Source of the DNA: Lotus japonicus | Lineage: Eukaryota > Streptophyta > Magnoliopsida > Fabales > Fabaceae | Reading direction: 5' to 3' | Length of the DNA stretch: 64,000 nucleotides | Assembly (NCBI RefSeq): GCF_012489685.1 | Contig: NC_080041.1 | Coordinates: 28,509,780-28,573,779, forward strand | In this document: piece by piece, positions 9,662 through 20,360 of the stretch | Numbering within the stretch: the first letter of the stretch is position 1 | Layout of the letters: each line of letters starts with the position of its first letter | Program-made: the position numbers and the translations under genes | Notes under the pieces: model-generated | What the model saw: only the letters and a program-made list of their open reading frames with translations | Databases searched by the model: none | Told to the model about the DNA's origin: nothing

Positions 9662-11244
9662 GGGAGTGCATCAAATAAATTCAAATCATCATCAGAAGCA
9701 AGTGCAGACTTACTTGAATGTGCTGATGATCTAGTCACTCTGGCCGGATGTTCAGTCCTTCTGAGCACTTCAGCAGCTGGTTCCACCCGAGTAGGCTTCA
9801 CCACGATTCTGACCTGCTTCTTCTTCTTCTTAGGAGGACCATCCTCATTTTCACTATCATCACCATCATCAGGCTTTCTCTTCTTCTTTTTGACCAGAGG
9901 GACATCTGATTCCTCAGAAGATTCTTCTAGGATCATCTTCCTCTGAGCTTTCTTCTTGGGAGGAGAAGGAAACTCTGGAGCTGGCGGCAGTCTGCTGAAG
10001 AAATCATCGAGATCAATTTCGAATCCTTGAGCCCTTAGGTCTTCAACATAGCACCTAATGGCGTCAGGATTGTCTGCATGTGTCCACAGAGGGTAGTCAT
10101 TCAGAGGCATCCTTCTACTTCTGATCTCAGAAGATGTGTCTTCATGGGCAGGAGCAATCTTCTTCTTGATTAGGCCCATCTTCTTTAGAGAGTTTGCCGT
10201 GAAGACATCACTGACAATGGTGCTCAGATCCTCTGTGCATCCAGCATTTATCAGATCTTGAACGAGGCCACTCTCAATGAAGAGATCAGACAAAAGTCTC
10301 CCGAAGGGAATATACTTGATCGCTGACTTGATGGAGGCAGTGGTACGAGACTTCCGGATACATTCCTTCAAGTAGGAGAACAGCAAGTAGGGAAGGCAGA
10401 TCTTCTTCTGGTCTTGGATGAAGAACAACATCACCTTCTGGTTGAAGTTGATGTAGTCTGGGGAACTGCCCTTTGGTCTCTGGTTTATGCAGTGGAGCAA
10501 AATTTTGTGCCAGATCCTGAGCTAGGGATGAAGGTCCATCACCTTGTAATTCGTCTTGCCCGGTTTGTAAGTGGTGTACAGGGCCTTGTTGATTGTATCC
10601 TTGGTGCTGGGTTTCAGCTTCGATTCCGTGAGTTGGAAACGATACCCAAAAGCAGTGTCTGCACCCAGCAAATTCACGAAAGACTTCTCTGTGATGATGA
10701 TCTTTCTTCCAAGAATGTGAGATACCACCTGAGTATCATCGCAGTCGGCGTGCTTCCAGAATTCCTTGACCAGTTTCTCATACACCGGTCCTCGAAGTCT
10801 GTTGAAGTAATTTCCCCAACCTTGAATTTGGACTTCAGGACGAAGATCATACCCATTTGCAGCCAGGTTGTCGAGGTCGAATCTCCATTCTGCCAGGACT
10901 TGAAGTTCCTCAGGAGCAAAAACGCAATGAACGGCACAGCCCCGTTCTGCAATCGGAAGAATCTGCTCTTGAGCTTGACCTTGATCTTGAGTCGGATTCT
11001 CAGGGCCCCTTTGACCCGTTGCTAGACCAACTACCATGTGAGGGAACTGGGTTGCATCTGCAGTCGCTCTTCTGGTTTGACTCACCATTTTTGAAGCGGT
11101 TGAAGGTTTGAGGTAGAAGATGAAGGTTGAAAGATGAAGAGAGATCGAGAGAGAAAACGAGGATGAGCGGTTTTGAAAAGCAGAGAGAGAGAGAGTAAAA
11201 ACCGGAAGTGAAAGAGATCGTGTGTGTATAGTGGGTTTTGACAA
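9662..11244 (-). pseudogene. Env-like gene of Sirevirus A, N-terminal part
   Basis: The ORF opens at 11244 and reads through a conserved globular region (motifs FAPEELQVLAEWRFDLDN, IPFGRLLSDLFIES), with one TAG at 10522-10524 where copy B has a Lys codon. It continues to basic (KKKKKQVRI) and S/T-rich stretches until the solo LTR. A second ATG (MVSQTRR, about 50 codons in) may be the real start, because the first 50 residues are low-complexity S/L/F. The 287 bp between pol (stop at 11532) and this ORF contain no gene. Function is unknown; similar ORFs in Sireviruses are called env-like on position alone. Confidence 0.8.
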
Positions 11245-11531
11245 ATAACCGTTGTTGATTCAAAAAGCACTTTAAGATCAACGGTTGAAAATTAAAGATA
11301 GATAGTAACAGTAAATACACAAATCACACACAGGAGAGAAGCACATCTACACGCAATCATAACAGACTGTCACACGGGCACAAGGAACTATGCATCAGAA
11401 ATACTGACGCACGTGTTGCTGTCTCAGCTTCAGAGTCAGTACCAGTGGGTACACACACTCTGATTGAGTTACCTTCTGGACTAGACATCTTCTGATCAAG
11501 AAGTATCATAGTCAGAGGTTCTGATCCATCT

Positions 11532-14500
11532 TCACTCTGGACAAAAGTCCATGTTTAGATTTTTCAGAATAAAATTAAATCTATCCTCTGCTAAGGGCTT
11601 TGTAAAGATATCTGCCCATTGATGGTCAGTATCAACAAACTTCAGAAGAAGTACGCCCTTCTGTACATAATCTCTAATAAAGTGATACTTTACCTCAATG
11701 TGCTTTTCCCTTGAATGTAAGATAGGATTCTTACTCAATGAAATTGCAACAGTGTTATCACAATAGATTGGGATATTGCTCTCAAGGATCTGATAATCCT
11801 CCAGCTGATGTTTCATCCAGAGCATCTGAGTGCTGCATATTGCTGCTGAGATATATTCTGCCTCTGCAGTTGATAGTGCAATGGTTGATTGCCTCTTGCT
11901 TGCCCATGAGACTAGATTGCTTCCCAGAAATTGACAATTTCCGGAAGTACTTTTTCTCTCTGTTCTATCTCCAGCATAATCAGCATCACAGTAACCTGAA
12001 AGCTTATACTTTGATGTTTTCTTATACATCAAGCCAAGGTTAGTGGTGCCTTTCAAATACCTTAGGATCCTCTTAACAGCAGTTAAGTGGGTTTCCCTTG
12101 GATCTGATTGGAATCGAGCACATAAATGAACACTAAATAATATGTCTGGCCTAGATGCAGTTAAGTATAGAAGTGAACCTATCATGCCACGATAGAGCTT
12201 CTGACATACTTTACCACTTTTATCTTCTTTCTCCAGAATGCATGTAGGATGCATTGGAGTCTTGGCCACTGTAGATTCCAGCATATTGAACTTCTTCAGA
12301 AGTTCTTTAGTGTACTTGCTCTGATGGATATATGTTCCTTCTGGTGTTTGATCAACTTGTATTCCCAGAAAGTACTTTAATTCTCCCATCATACTCATCT
12401 CAAATTCAGCCTGCATCATCTCAGAAAATTCTTTGCATAGAGATTGATTAGCAGAACCAAATATAATATCATCAACATAAATTTGCACAATTAAGATATC
12501 ATCTTTATAAGTCTTGCAAAAAAGAGTTGTATCTACTTTACCCCTTACAAACTCATTCTCCAGAAGGAATGAGCTAAGTCTCTCATACCATGCTCTGGGA
12601 GCTTGCTTCAGACCGTAGAGTGATTTCTTCAATTTGAACACATGGTCTGGTTTCTTCTCATCTTCAAAACCTGGGGGTTGATGAACATAGACTTCCTCTG
12701 AGATATAACCATTTAGGAAGGCACTCTTTACGTCCATCTGATGTAGAACTATGTTGTGATTTACTGAGAAAGAGATCAACAGTCTGATTGCCTCCAGTCT
12801 TGCTACTGGAGCAAATGTTTCAGTGTTGTCTATTCCTTCCTGCTGGCTGTAGCCTTGAGCAACTAGCCTTGCCTTGTTTCTGACTACATCTCCTTTCTCA
12901 CTCAGCTTGTTTCTGAATACCCATTTCGTTCCAATAACATGGACACTCTCAGGCTTCTTCACTAAGCTCCAAACATCGTTCTTGGAAAATTGATTCAATT
13001 CTTCTTCCATGGCCAGAATCCAATCCTTGTCCTGAAGAGCTTCATCTATGGACTTGGGTTCAATTAAGGACACCAATCCTTTCAGACTGAGCAAGGTCTC
13101 TTCAGAGGGTCTGAAGGCAGATCTGGTTCTGACTGGTTCGTCTTTGTTGCCCAAAATCAATTCCTTAGGGTGAGCTGCAGTGATTCTGCTCTTCTTCAGA
13201 GTTTGTGAGTTAGAGGGACCAGCTTCTTCCTCTGGTTCATCTTCCTCTGGCTCAACTTCCTCTGCAGCTTTGCCTTTGTCAGAAACATTAATGCTTAAAT
13301 CTGCAAACTTTTCAACTAGCTTTGACTGGTCAGAGTCAAGCTTATCGTCAAATCTAACATGAATAGATTCTTCAATAGTCTTAGCATCAGTATTATAAAA
13401 TCTAAAACCTTTAGATCTCTCAGAGTAACCGAGTAATAGACACTTAGAAGACTTAGCATCAAATTTATGCAATCTATCCTTAGTATTGAGAACATAACAA
13501 ACACAGCCAAAAGGATGAAAATAAGAAATGTTGGGTTTTATGTTCTTCCACAATTCATAAGGAGTCTTATTCAGAATTGGTCTCACAGAGATTCTGTTCT
13601 GAATGTAACATGCTGTATTTACTGCCTCTGCCCAAAAGTGCTTAGCCATGCCAGTTTCTTGGAGCATGGTTCTAGCCATCTCCTGAAGAATTCTGTTCTT
13701 CCTCTCAACAACACCGTTTTGTTGAGGAGTTCTGGGACAAGAGAAATCATGTGCAATTCCATAGGAACCAAACAGACTCTTAAACTTGTCATTCTCAAAC
13801 TCTCCACCATGGTCACTTCTGACACGCACAATCCTACAAGCCTTCTCGTTTTGCACTTGAGCAATGAAGGTAGAGAACACAGCATGAGACTCATCCTTGC
13901 GGGTTAGAAACTTTACCCATGTCCAGCGGCTATAGTCATCAACGATAACCATCCCATATCTCTTGCCACCTATAGACTCAGTTTTCACTGGTCCAAAAAG
14001 GTCGATATGCAGAAGTTCTAACGGCCTTGAGGTTGAGACAACATTCTTTGCCTTGAAAGGGACTTTTGTGAATTTGCCTTTCTGACATGCTTCACAAAGA
14101 GCGTCTGAAGCGAACTTCAGATTGGGTAAGCCCCTGACAAGGTTTAGCTTGCTCAGCTGAGAAATCTTTCTCATACTGGCATGCCCTAACCGTCTATGCC
14201 ATACCCACTGCTCTTCATTAACAGACAGAAGGCACTTCACATTCTGAGCCTCCAACTCAGATAATCTGATCTTATAAATGTTGTTCTTCCTCTTGCTGTT
14301 AAACAGAACAGAGCCATCGATCTGACTTACAGCCCGGCAGGACTTTTGATTGAATATAACATCATAACCCTTGTCAGCTAATTGACTTATAGACAATAAG
14401 TTATGTGTTAAGCCGTCTACCAATAACACATTATCAATGCATGGACTACTATCTACACAAATAGTACCAGTACCAACAATTTTACCCTATTCATTTCCTC

Positions 14501-14636
14501 CAAAGCCAACTTCGCCTCCAGGCTTAAGTTTCAGCTCTCGGAACATACGCCTTTCTCCCGTCATGTGACGCGAGCATCCACTGTCCAGATACCATGATTG
14601 GTGTTTCAGTGGAGCTATCAAGGATATCTGCAACAT
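11532..14636 (-). pseudogene. Pol polyprotein of Sirevirus A (protease-integrase-RT-RNase H), one nonsense codon
   Basis: Domains run in Ty1/copia order. The protease active site is DSGCSRHMTG (about 14547-14593). The pre-integrase region has WHRRLGH and CEACQKGK. The integrase core has [17 protein letters not shown] and [11 protein letters not shown] (the D, D and E). The reverse transcriptase has [24 protein letters not shown] and YVDDIIFGS. RNase H has [17 protein letters not shown] and CDNTVA. The frame is open for 965 codons from 14429 but has TAG at 14487-14489, where copies B and C have AAG, so this copy should not make full pol. [11 protein letters not shown] replaces the usual GIDYTETFAPV. 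The pol frame overlaps the end of gag by 113 nt in the +1 frame. Confidence 0.9.
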
Positions 14637-16434
14637 AGATAATCTTGTCCTTAGGTACCCACTTTCTGGGTCCTCTCTTGTTAGTTACCCCAGAGGTTCT
14701 GATCACCTTGGGTGTCTCAACATGATATTTTAAAGGAATATTTGCATGATATTTAGTCATAGAGAAAGATCCCTTTTTAAGAGGGTTTTTAGCAACTTTA
14801 GCAGGTACAAGATCAGGCAATATGGTACCAGAGGGAACAAAGCATTCATACAAGGATTTAGCTTTAGACACAGAGGGCTCATTTCTAATTGGTTTAGAAT
14901 AGCCAATGCCATGCATTCCATTTCTGCTTACGCCATAGATCATTGAAGCCATTAAGCTTCTATCCACGCTTTTAGCTAGGAATCTTTGAAAAGACTTTTC
15001 ATACTTAGATTCATTTCTACAATCAGAGGTATCACAGGCAACAATTTCTTCTAACTTAGCAATCTGGTTCTTAAGCACAGAGTTAGAATTGATCAAGGCA
15101 TGATTATCATTTTTCAAATCAGAAATAATTTTCTCATGTTCAGAAGGAGTCTTGGAAACAGCAGATAAGTTCTTTTTCAGCTTCTTATGCTTAGACAATA
15201 AGGAGTTATACTTATCCATAATATCAGACAATGCATGTTTCAGTTCAGAGGTAGAGAAAGAAGCGAATACCTCATTTTCATCGTCTGAGTTAGGATCTCC
15301 TTCTGATTCTGAGTCAGAGTCAACAGCTCCCTTTGACTCTGCTTCCTTGTCTTTGACAATAGCCATGATTCCTTGGACTTCACCATCAGAGTCAACATCC
15401 TCTGACTCTGATTCATCAAATGTCACCATCAGACTCTTCTTTGTCTTGAAGTGCTTCTTTGGCTTCTTTTCCTTCTTCAATTTTGGACAGTCACTTTTGT
15501 AGTGCCCTGATTCTTTGCACTCAAAGCATGTGACTTCCTTAAGTGAGGACTTCTTCTGACCTGAGGATTCAGACTTTCCTCTTGCCTTTCCAGAGCCTTT
15601 GTATTTGCTCTGCCTGTGCTTCCAGATGCGATTGAGTCTCTTGGAGATCAGAGTCAGCTCATCTTCATCAGAATCTTCTGACGCTTCTTCAGATTCCTCT
15701 TCTTCAGCTTGAAGAGCTTTTGACTTCTCAACCTTAGCCTTTTCAGATTTAGATTTCAAGGCTATGGACTTTTTCCTCAGATCTTGCATCTCTGAGCGCT
15801 TCAGCTCATGGCATTTCAAAATGCTGATGAGTTCTTCTAAACTCATATTCTCAACGTCTCTCGTGAGCTCTATTGAAGTCACTAAAGGCATCCAACTTTC
15901 AGGAAGACACCTGATGACCCTTATGACATGATCTTTTGTTGTGTAGCTCTTGTTGAGAGGTCGTATGCCAGCTACAAGCAACTGAAATCTGGAGAACATT
16001 TCTTCAATGGACTCATTTGGCTCCATGATGAAGGATTCATACTTTTGGATCAAAGACAATGCCTTTGATTCTTTGACTTTCTTGTTTCCTTCATGAGACA
16101 TCTTCAGAGATTCGAAAATGCCTTTCGCAAACTCACGATCTGTAATCTTCTGGTACTCTTCATAGGAAATAGCACTTAGAAGAATTGCTCTTGCTTTGTG
16201 ATGTTGTGAGTACAGCTTCTTTTGATCTGCAGTCATCTCTGACCTTGGGATCTTCTTGCCATCTGCATCAACTGGACGCTCGTAGCCATCCACAATAATA
16301 TCCCAGAGATCTGCATCGAAACCCAGAAAGAAACTTTCCAGTCTATCTTTCCAATATTCGAACCTTTGACCGTCGAACATAGGAGGCTTTGCATTGTAAC
16401 CATCTCTTTGAGTTTCACTGGTGGTGGCAGCCAT
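14524..16434 (-). CDS. Gag of Sirevirus A (636 aa)
   Basis: This is an intact gag ORF starting about 60 bp after the PBS. It has a copia-type gag core at residues about 15-235 (FDGQRFEYWKDRLESFF, ESIEEMFSRFQLLVAG), an acidic linker rich in E, S and D, one CCHC zinc knuckle at residues about 303-316 (CFECKESGHYKSDC), a second acidic stretch and a coiled-coil-like region (LLSKHKKLKKNLSAV). The C-terminal 37 codons overlap the protease region of pol in another frame. It is nearly identical to gag of copy C (36319-38229), also 636 aa. Such Gag forms cytoplasmic virus-like particles. Confidence 0.92.
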   Translation of the reverse strand: MAATTSETQRDGYNAKPPMFDGQRFEYWKDRLESFFLGFDADLWDIIVDGYERPVDADGKKIPRSEMTADQKKLYSQHHKARAILLSAISYEEYQKITDREFAKGIFESLKMSHEGNKKVKESKALSLIQKYESFIMEPNESIEEMFSRFQLLVAGIRPLNKSYTTKDHVIRVIRCLPESWMPLVTSIELTRDVENMSLEELISILKCHELKRSEMQDLRKKSIALKSKSEKAKVEKSKALQAEEEESEEASEDSDEDELTLISKRLNRIWKHRQSKYKGSGKARGKSESSGQKKSSLKEVTCFECKESGHYKSDCPKLKKEKKPKKHFKTKKSLMVTFDESESEDVDSDGEVQGIMAIVKDKEAESKGAVDSDSESEGDPNSDDENEVFASFSTSELKHALSDIMDKYNSLLSKHKKLKKNLSAVSKTPSEHEKIISDLKNDNHALINSNSVLKNQIAKLEEIVACDTSDCRNESKYEKSFQRFLAKSVDRSLMASMIYGVSRNGMHGIGYSKPIRNEPSVSKAKSLYECFVPSGTILPDLVPAKVAKNPLKKGSFSMTKYHANIPLKYHVETPKVIRTSGVTNKRGPRKWVPKDKIIYVADILDSSTETPIMVSGQWMLASHDGRKAYVPRAET

Positions 16435-16492
16435 TGTTTTTCACACCGGCCCGGATCACTGAACACTGTTAGGTGTGGTAATCAGAACTTGC

Positions 16493-16504
16493 GCTCTGAT
16501 ACCA
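16493..16504 (-). other. Primer binding site of Sirevirus A
   Basis: The minus strand reads TGGTATCAGAGC, two bases after the 5' LTR end. This matches the 3' end of initiator tRNA-Met, the usual primer of plant Ty1/copia elements. Confidence 0.92.
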
Positions 16505-16506
16505 AT

Positions 16507-17715
16507 TGAAGGTATGAAAAACGGTAGAAAGGGCGTGGGTTTGAATAACGTTTTCAGTATAAAACTTCCACCTTAAAGATTTTGACAAATCTTTCGAGAA
16601 CTTAAGTGCTAAAGATAAGAGATAGAAAAGCACACAAGGATTTTATCCTGGTTCACTTGATAAATCACTCAAGCTACTCCAGTCCACCCGTTAAGGTGAT
16701 TTCTTCCTTCTTAGAATGAAGGCAATCCACTAATCAGGTAAGAGTTACAACTGCACTTGAAACCTACAAGTGACTAACAATTACACTGACTTAGCTCACA
16801 CTAAGATTCACTCTCTTAGTCTTCTCTAGGATCCGATCAGCCTTGATCTCCTAAAGGAACTAAACAAACTGTTTATCAAAGAATTGTTTACAAGAGATTT
16901 GCTTCTAAAAAGTTAATAGTAAACTCAATGAATTTCAGATGAAAGAAAACTTAGAATATTTTGAATATGTCTTGCGCGTATGTGAATGCTTCTAGCCGTT
17001 TCTTTCAGTCTTCAGCCTCTTTATATACTCCAAGGATTAGGGTTGAGCGTTGCATGGGAAATGCTACCGTTGGAGGGCAGTTCTGGAAAATCCAGCTTCT
17101 GCTGTGTCTGAGACTGTTAGGTAAGTCGTCAGGAAGGTACAGTTGCTTTTGTACTTGGATAGCGACGCGACCTTTAAACCTAGGAGACTTCTGATCAGGG
17201 GATGCTTCATATAGGAACTTGTGAAGCCGGTTGATCAGAGTCAGAAGGAAAGCACAGATCCTCTGACCATTGTATCTTCTGATTCTGAACTCAGAGGGAA
17301 GTACATGGCCTTCAGAGTTTCTTGCTTCTGGACTTCAGAGTTTCCACTATTCAGCTTCTGTATCTTCAGAGTCTTCTACACCATCAGAACATCTGAGCCT
17401 TCAGTGTTTCTTGGTTATCAGACTTTCTGGATCTTCAGAGCTTCTAGTGACTGAGTCCTCATCAGAGTTTGTATAGCTTCAGAACTTCTGAAGCTTTTCC
17501 ACTGTTCATACTGAACATGGTGAATGCGAAAGCGTTGCTTGGGTTGCTCTTTATACACAGTGCTTCTGATTTGTGTGAGATTGAGTTGAGGTCAGAGCCT
17601 GCAAATAGCACACTCAGAAAAACACGTTAGAGTACCACAATTGTTCATATCAAAAGGTTAACTTGTAATCATCAAAACATAGAGTTGTACTACTAGATCA
17701 AAACTTGATCTTACA
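16507..17715 (-). repeat. 5' LTR of Sirevirus A
   Basis: It spans TGAAGG...CTTACA, 1209 bp, almost identical to 4409-5616. The few differences by eye include the G-run near the inner end and single bases such as ACTATCAG/ACCATCAG. This indicates recent insertion. Confidence 0.94.
17019..17027 (-). promoter_or_regulatory. TATA box of the Sirevirus A 5' LTR
   Basis: The minus strand reads GGAGTATATAAAGAGG in mid-LTR, and the box is conserved in the other LTRs (4920-4928; variants near 8960, 24538 and 38815). It is the probable promoter of genomic RNA. Confidence 0.6.
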
Positions 17716-18205
17716 CACAGTCCGCGTGCTTCCAGAATTCCTTGACCAATTTATCATAAATTGGACCTCTGAGCCTGTTGAAGTACTCTTCCCATCCCTG
17801 AGTTTGAACTTCAGGACGCAGGTCATACCCATTTGCAGCTATGTTGTCCAGGTCGAATCTCCATTCAGCAAGCACTTGGAGTTCTTCCGGAGCATAAACG
17901 CAGTGAACGACACAGCCCCGTTCTGCGATTGGAATCATCTTCTCTGACGCTTGACCTTGATTTGGATTTTCAGGGCCCAATTGGCTTGTAGCTTGACCAA
18001 CTACCATATGAGGAAACCTGGTTGAATCGGCAGCTTCAGTTCTGGTTTGTCTCACCATCTTGGAGTCGGTTGAAGGTTTTGGGTTGAAGGTGAAGGATGA
18101 ATAGAGAGAGAGAGAGATCGTGGGTAAGAGTTTTTGAAAAACTGAAGAGAGATAAAGTAAAACCGTAAGTGTAGGGGAACGTGTGTGTATAGTGGGTTTT
18201 GACAA
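17716..18205 (-). pseudogene. Env-like gene of Sirevirus B, N-terminal part
   Basis: This is the start of B's env-like ORF (opening at 18205; inner ATG before VRQTRTEAADS), homologous to 10730-11244 in element A. It is cut at ...EFWKHADC by insertion of element A. The rest is at 1863-4408. About 280 bp without a gene separate it from the pol stop at 18486. Confidence 0.85.
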
Positions 18206-18485
18206 ATAACCGTTGTTGATTCAAAAAGCAATTTAAAATCAACGGTTAAAAATTAAAGATAGATAGTAAATACACATATGTCACGCAGGAGAGAAGCACA
18301 TCAACACTCATTACAACATACTGTCAGCACGGGCACAAGGAACTATGTATCAGAGATACTGACACACGTTTACTGTCTCAGCTTCAGAGTCAGCACCAAT
18401 GGGTACATAAACTCTGATAGAGTTACCTTCTGGACTAGACATCTTCTGATAAAGAAGTATCATAGTCAGAGGTTCTGATCCATCT

Positions 18486-19483
18486 TCATGCTGGACAAAA
18501 GTCCATATTCAGATTTTTCAGAATGAAATTAAATCTATCCTTTGCTAAGGGCTTTGTAAAGATATCTGCCCATTGATGGTCAGTATCAACAAACTTCAGA
18601 AGAAGTACGCCCTTCTGTACATAATCTCTAATAAAGTGATACTTTACCTCAATGTGCTTTTCCCTTGAATGTAAGATAGGATTCTTACTCAATGAAATTG
18701 CAACAGTGTTATCACAATAGATTGGGATATTGCTCTCAAGGATTTGATAATCCTCCAGCTGATGTTTCATCCAGAGCATCTGAGTGCTGCATATTGCTGC
18801 TGAGATATATTCTGCCTCTGCAGTTGATAGTGCAATGGTTGATTGCCTCTTGCTTGCCCATGAGACTAAGTTGCTTCCCAGAAATTGACAATTTCCAGAA
18901 GTGCTTTTTCTCTCTGTTCTATCTCCAGCATAATCAGCATCACAATAACCTGAAAACTTATACTCTGATGTTTTCTTATACATCAAGCCAAGGTTAGTGG
19001 TACCTTTCAGATACCTTAGGATCCTCTTAACAACAGTTAAGTGGGTTTCCCTTGGATCTGATTGGAATCGAGCACATAAATGAACACTAAACAATATATC
19101 TGGCCTAGATGCAGTTAAGTATAGAAGTGATCCTATCATACCACGATAGAGCTTCTGACATACTTTCCCACTTGCATCTTCTTTCTCCAGAATGCATGTA
19201 GGATGCATTGGAGTCTTGGCTACTGTAGAATCCAGCATATTGAACTTCTTCAGAAGTTCTTTAGTGTACTTGCTCTGATGGATATATGTTCCTTCTGGTG
19301 TTTGATCAACTTGTATTCCCAGAAAGTACTTGAGTTCTCCCATCATACTCATCTCAAATTCAGCCTGCATCATCTCAGAAAATTCTTTGCATAGAGATTG
19401 ATTAGCAGAACCAAATATAATATCATCAACATAAATTTGCACAATTAAGATATCATCTTTGTAAGTTTTGCAAAAGAGAGATG
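18486..19483 (-). pseudogene. Pol of Sirevirus B, RT end and RNase H
   Basis: It reads from [11 protein letters not shown] (RT active site) through the RT thumb ([13 protein letters not shown]), the RNase H core ([32 protein letters not shown]) and the tail [13 protein letters not shown]. It is open over 318 codons and very close to element A. The upstream part of RT is separated by a solo LTR at 19484-20360. Confidence 0.9.
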
Positions 19484-20360
19484 TGTAGATTCAGGTTCCC
19501 TCTGATATGATTGTCCTGCACGATGCTGGGACGAGAGGTTTGACAATTGCTTTACAGTAAAACAAAACTTAACAGCAGAAATAATAACACACAGTAATTG
19601 TTAACCCAGTTCAGTGAAAACTTTCACCAACGTCTGGAGGGTTTGCACCCAAAGAAAGGAAATCCACTATCTCAAGATTCAGGAATTACAGACACTCATG
19701 AACAACTCAGTTCATAGTTCACTTCCTAATCTACCCAGTGTATTTCTACTTAGAATCTCAACCTAGGTATCAGAGCCCCTCTCACTTTCTCTCAATCACT
19801 GCCACAGTGATTGGTTAACACAATAAACAAGTAGAGTTTGAACGCAATCAAACACACAGAATCTCTCTTTGCTTTATAGAATCAGTGAGCAAAGACAGAT
19901 TCACAACCAACAAAGGACAAAGCACAATTAACAAATCCTAAAACACTCGATCTCTCTCTATCAGCTTCGACCCCTTCATGTTTTAGGTCTTCATCCTTTT
20001 ATAGACTTCAGCAGCAGTAGCATGGGCTTTAGGGTTGGCACGGGCTGAAGAAACAGATTGCAGTAACAGCAATTCAAAACGCAATCTTGATAGATTCGGT
20101 TTCTTATTGCACAAGTAAAGATAGAAACCAATCTTTTAACAAAGATTGTTTCAACAAATAACAACCCAACAAATAAACCCTTCTGGAATAGCTACTTGCT
20201 CCTCAAGTAACTCAAAAACATATCTTCAGCAAATCTTCAGAGGGCCCACAACAGAAACACAAGCTGAGGACTGATGCCCTAGCTTCACGAGATCAAAGGC
20301 CACGGCATCTGCTTCGACAATCGGTTGTTTTGACAAAATGCATGGCAACATGTTCCAACA
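19484..20360 (-). mobile_element. Solo LTR of a second Sirevirus-like Copia family in pol of B
   Basis: An 877-bp unit TGTAGATTC...TTCCAACA is flanked by AGATG (19479-19483) and AGTTG (20361-20365), a 5-bp duplication with one mismatch. The uninterrupted sequence is seen in element A near 12520. It matches the LTR at 57751-58622 over most of its length ('cagttcagtgaaaacttt', 'cactgccacagtgattgg' blocks). That LTR is followed by a GGGGGAG polypurine tract, so the minus-strand orientation and Copia type are inferred from it. Confidence 0.85.

Larger units (their letters stand above)
4409..17715 (-). mobile_element. Sirevirus A, nearly complete Ty1/copia element
   Basis: This 13.3 kb element has LTRs at 4409-5616 and 16507-17715 that differ at only about six to eight positions by eye, a PBS, gag, pol, an env-like gene, an antisense ORF and a polypurine tract. 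It is inserted in the env-like gene of B: left flank ...ATCACAGTC-AT, right flank CACAGTCCGCG. This implies duplication of CACAG (or CACAGTC) with two to four extra bases at the left junction. Removing 13316 bases restores B's env frame. A is itself broken by nonsense codons in pol (14487-14489) and env (10522-10524) and by a solo LTR. Confidence 0.92.

Noticed and set aside
13467..13907. Plus-strand frame of 146 aa opposite integrase, with relatives at 21204 and 35433
   Set aside because: It mirrors the conserved integrase coding sequence. Its length changes from copy to copy, unlike the 130-codon antisense ORF, and it has no promoter signals.
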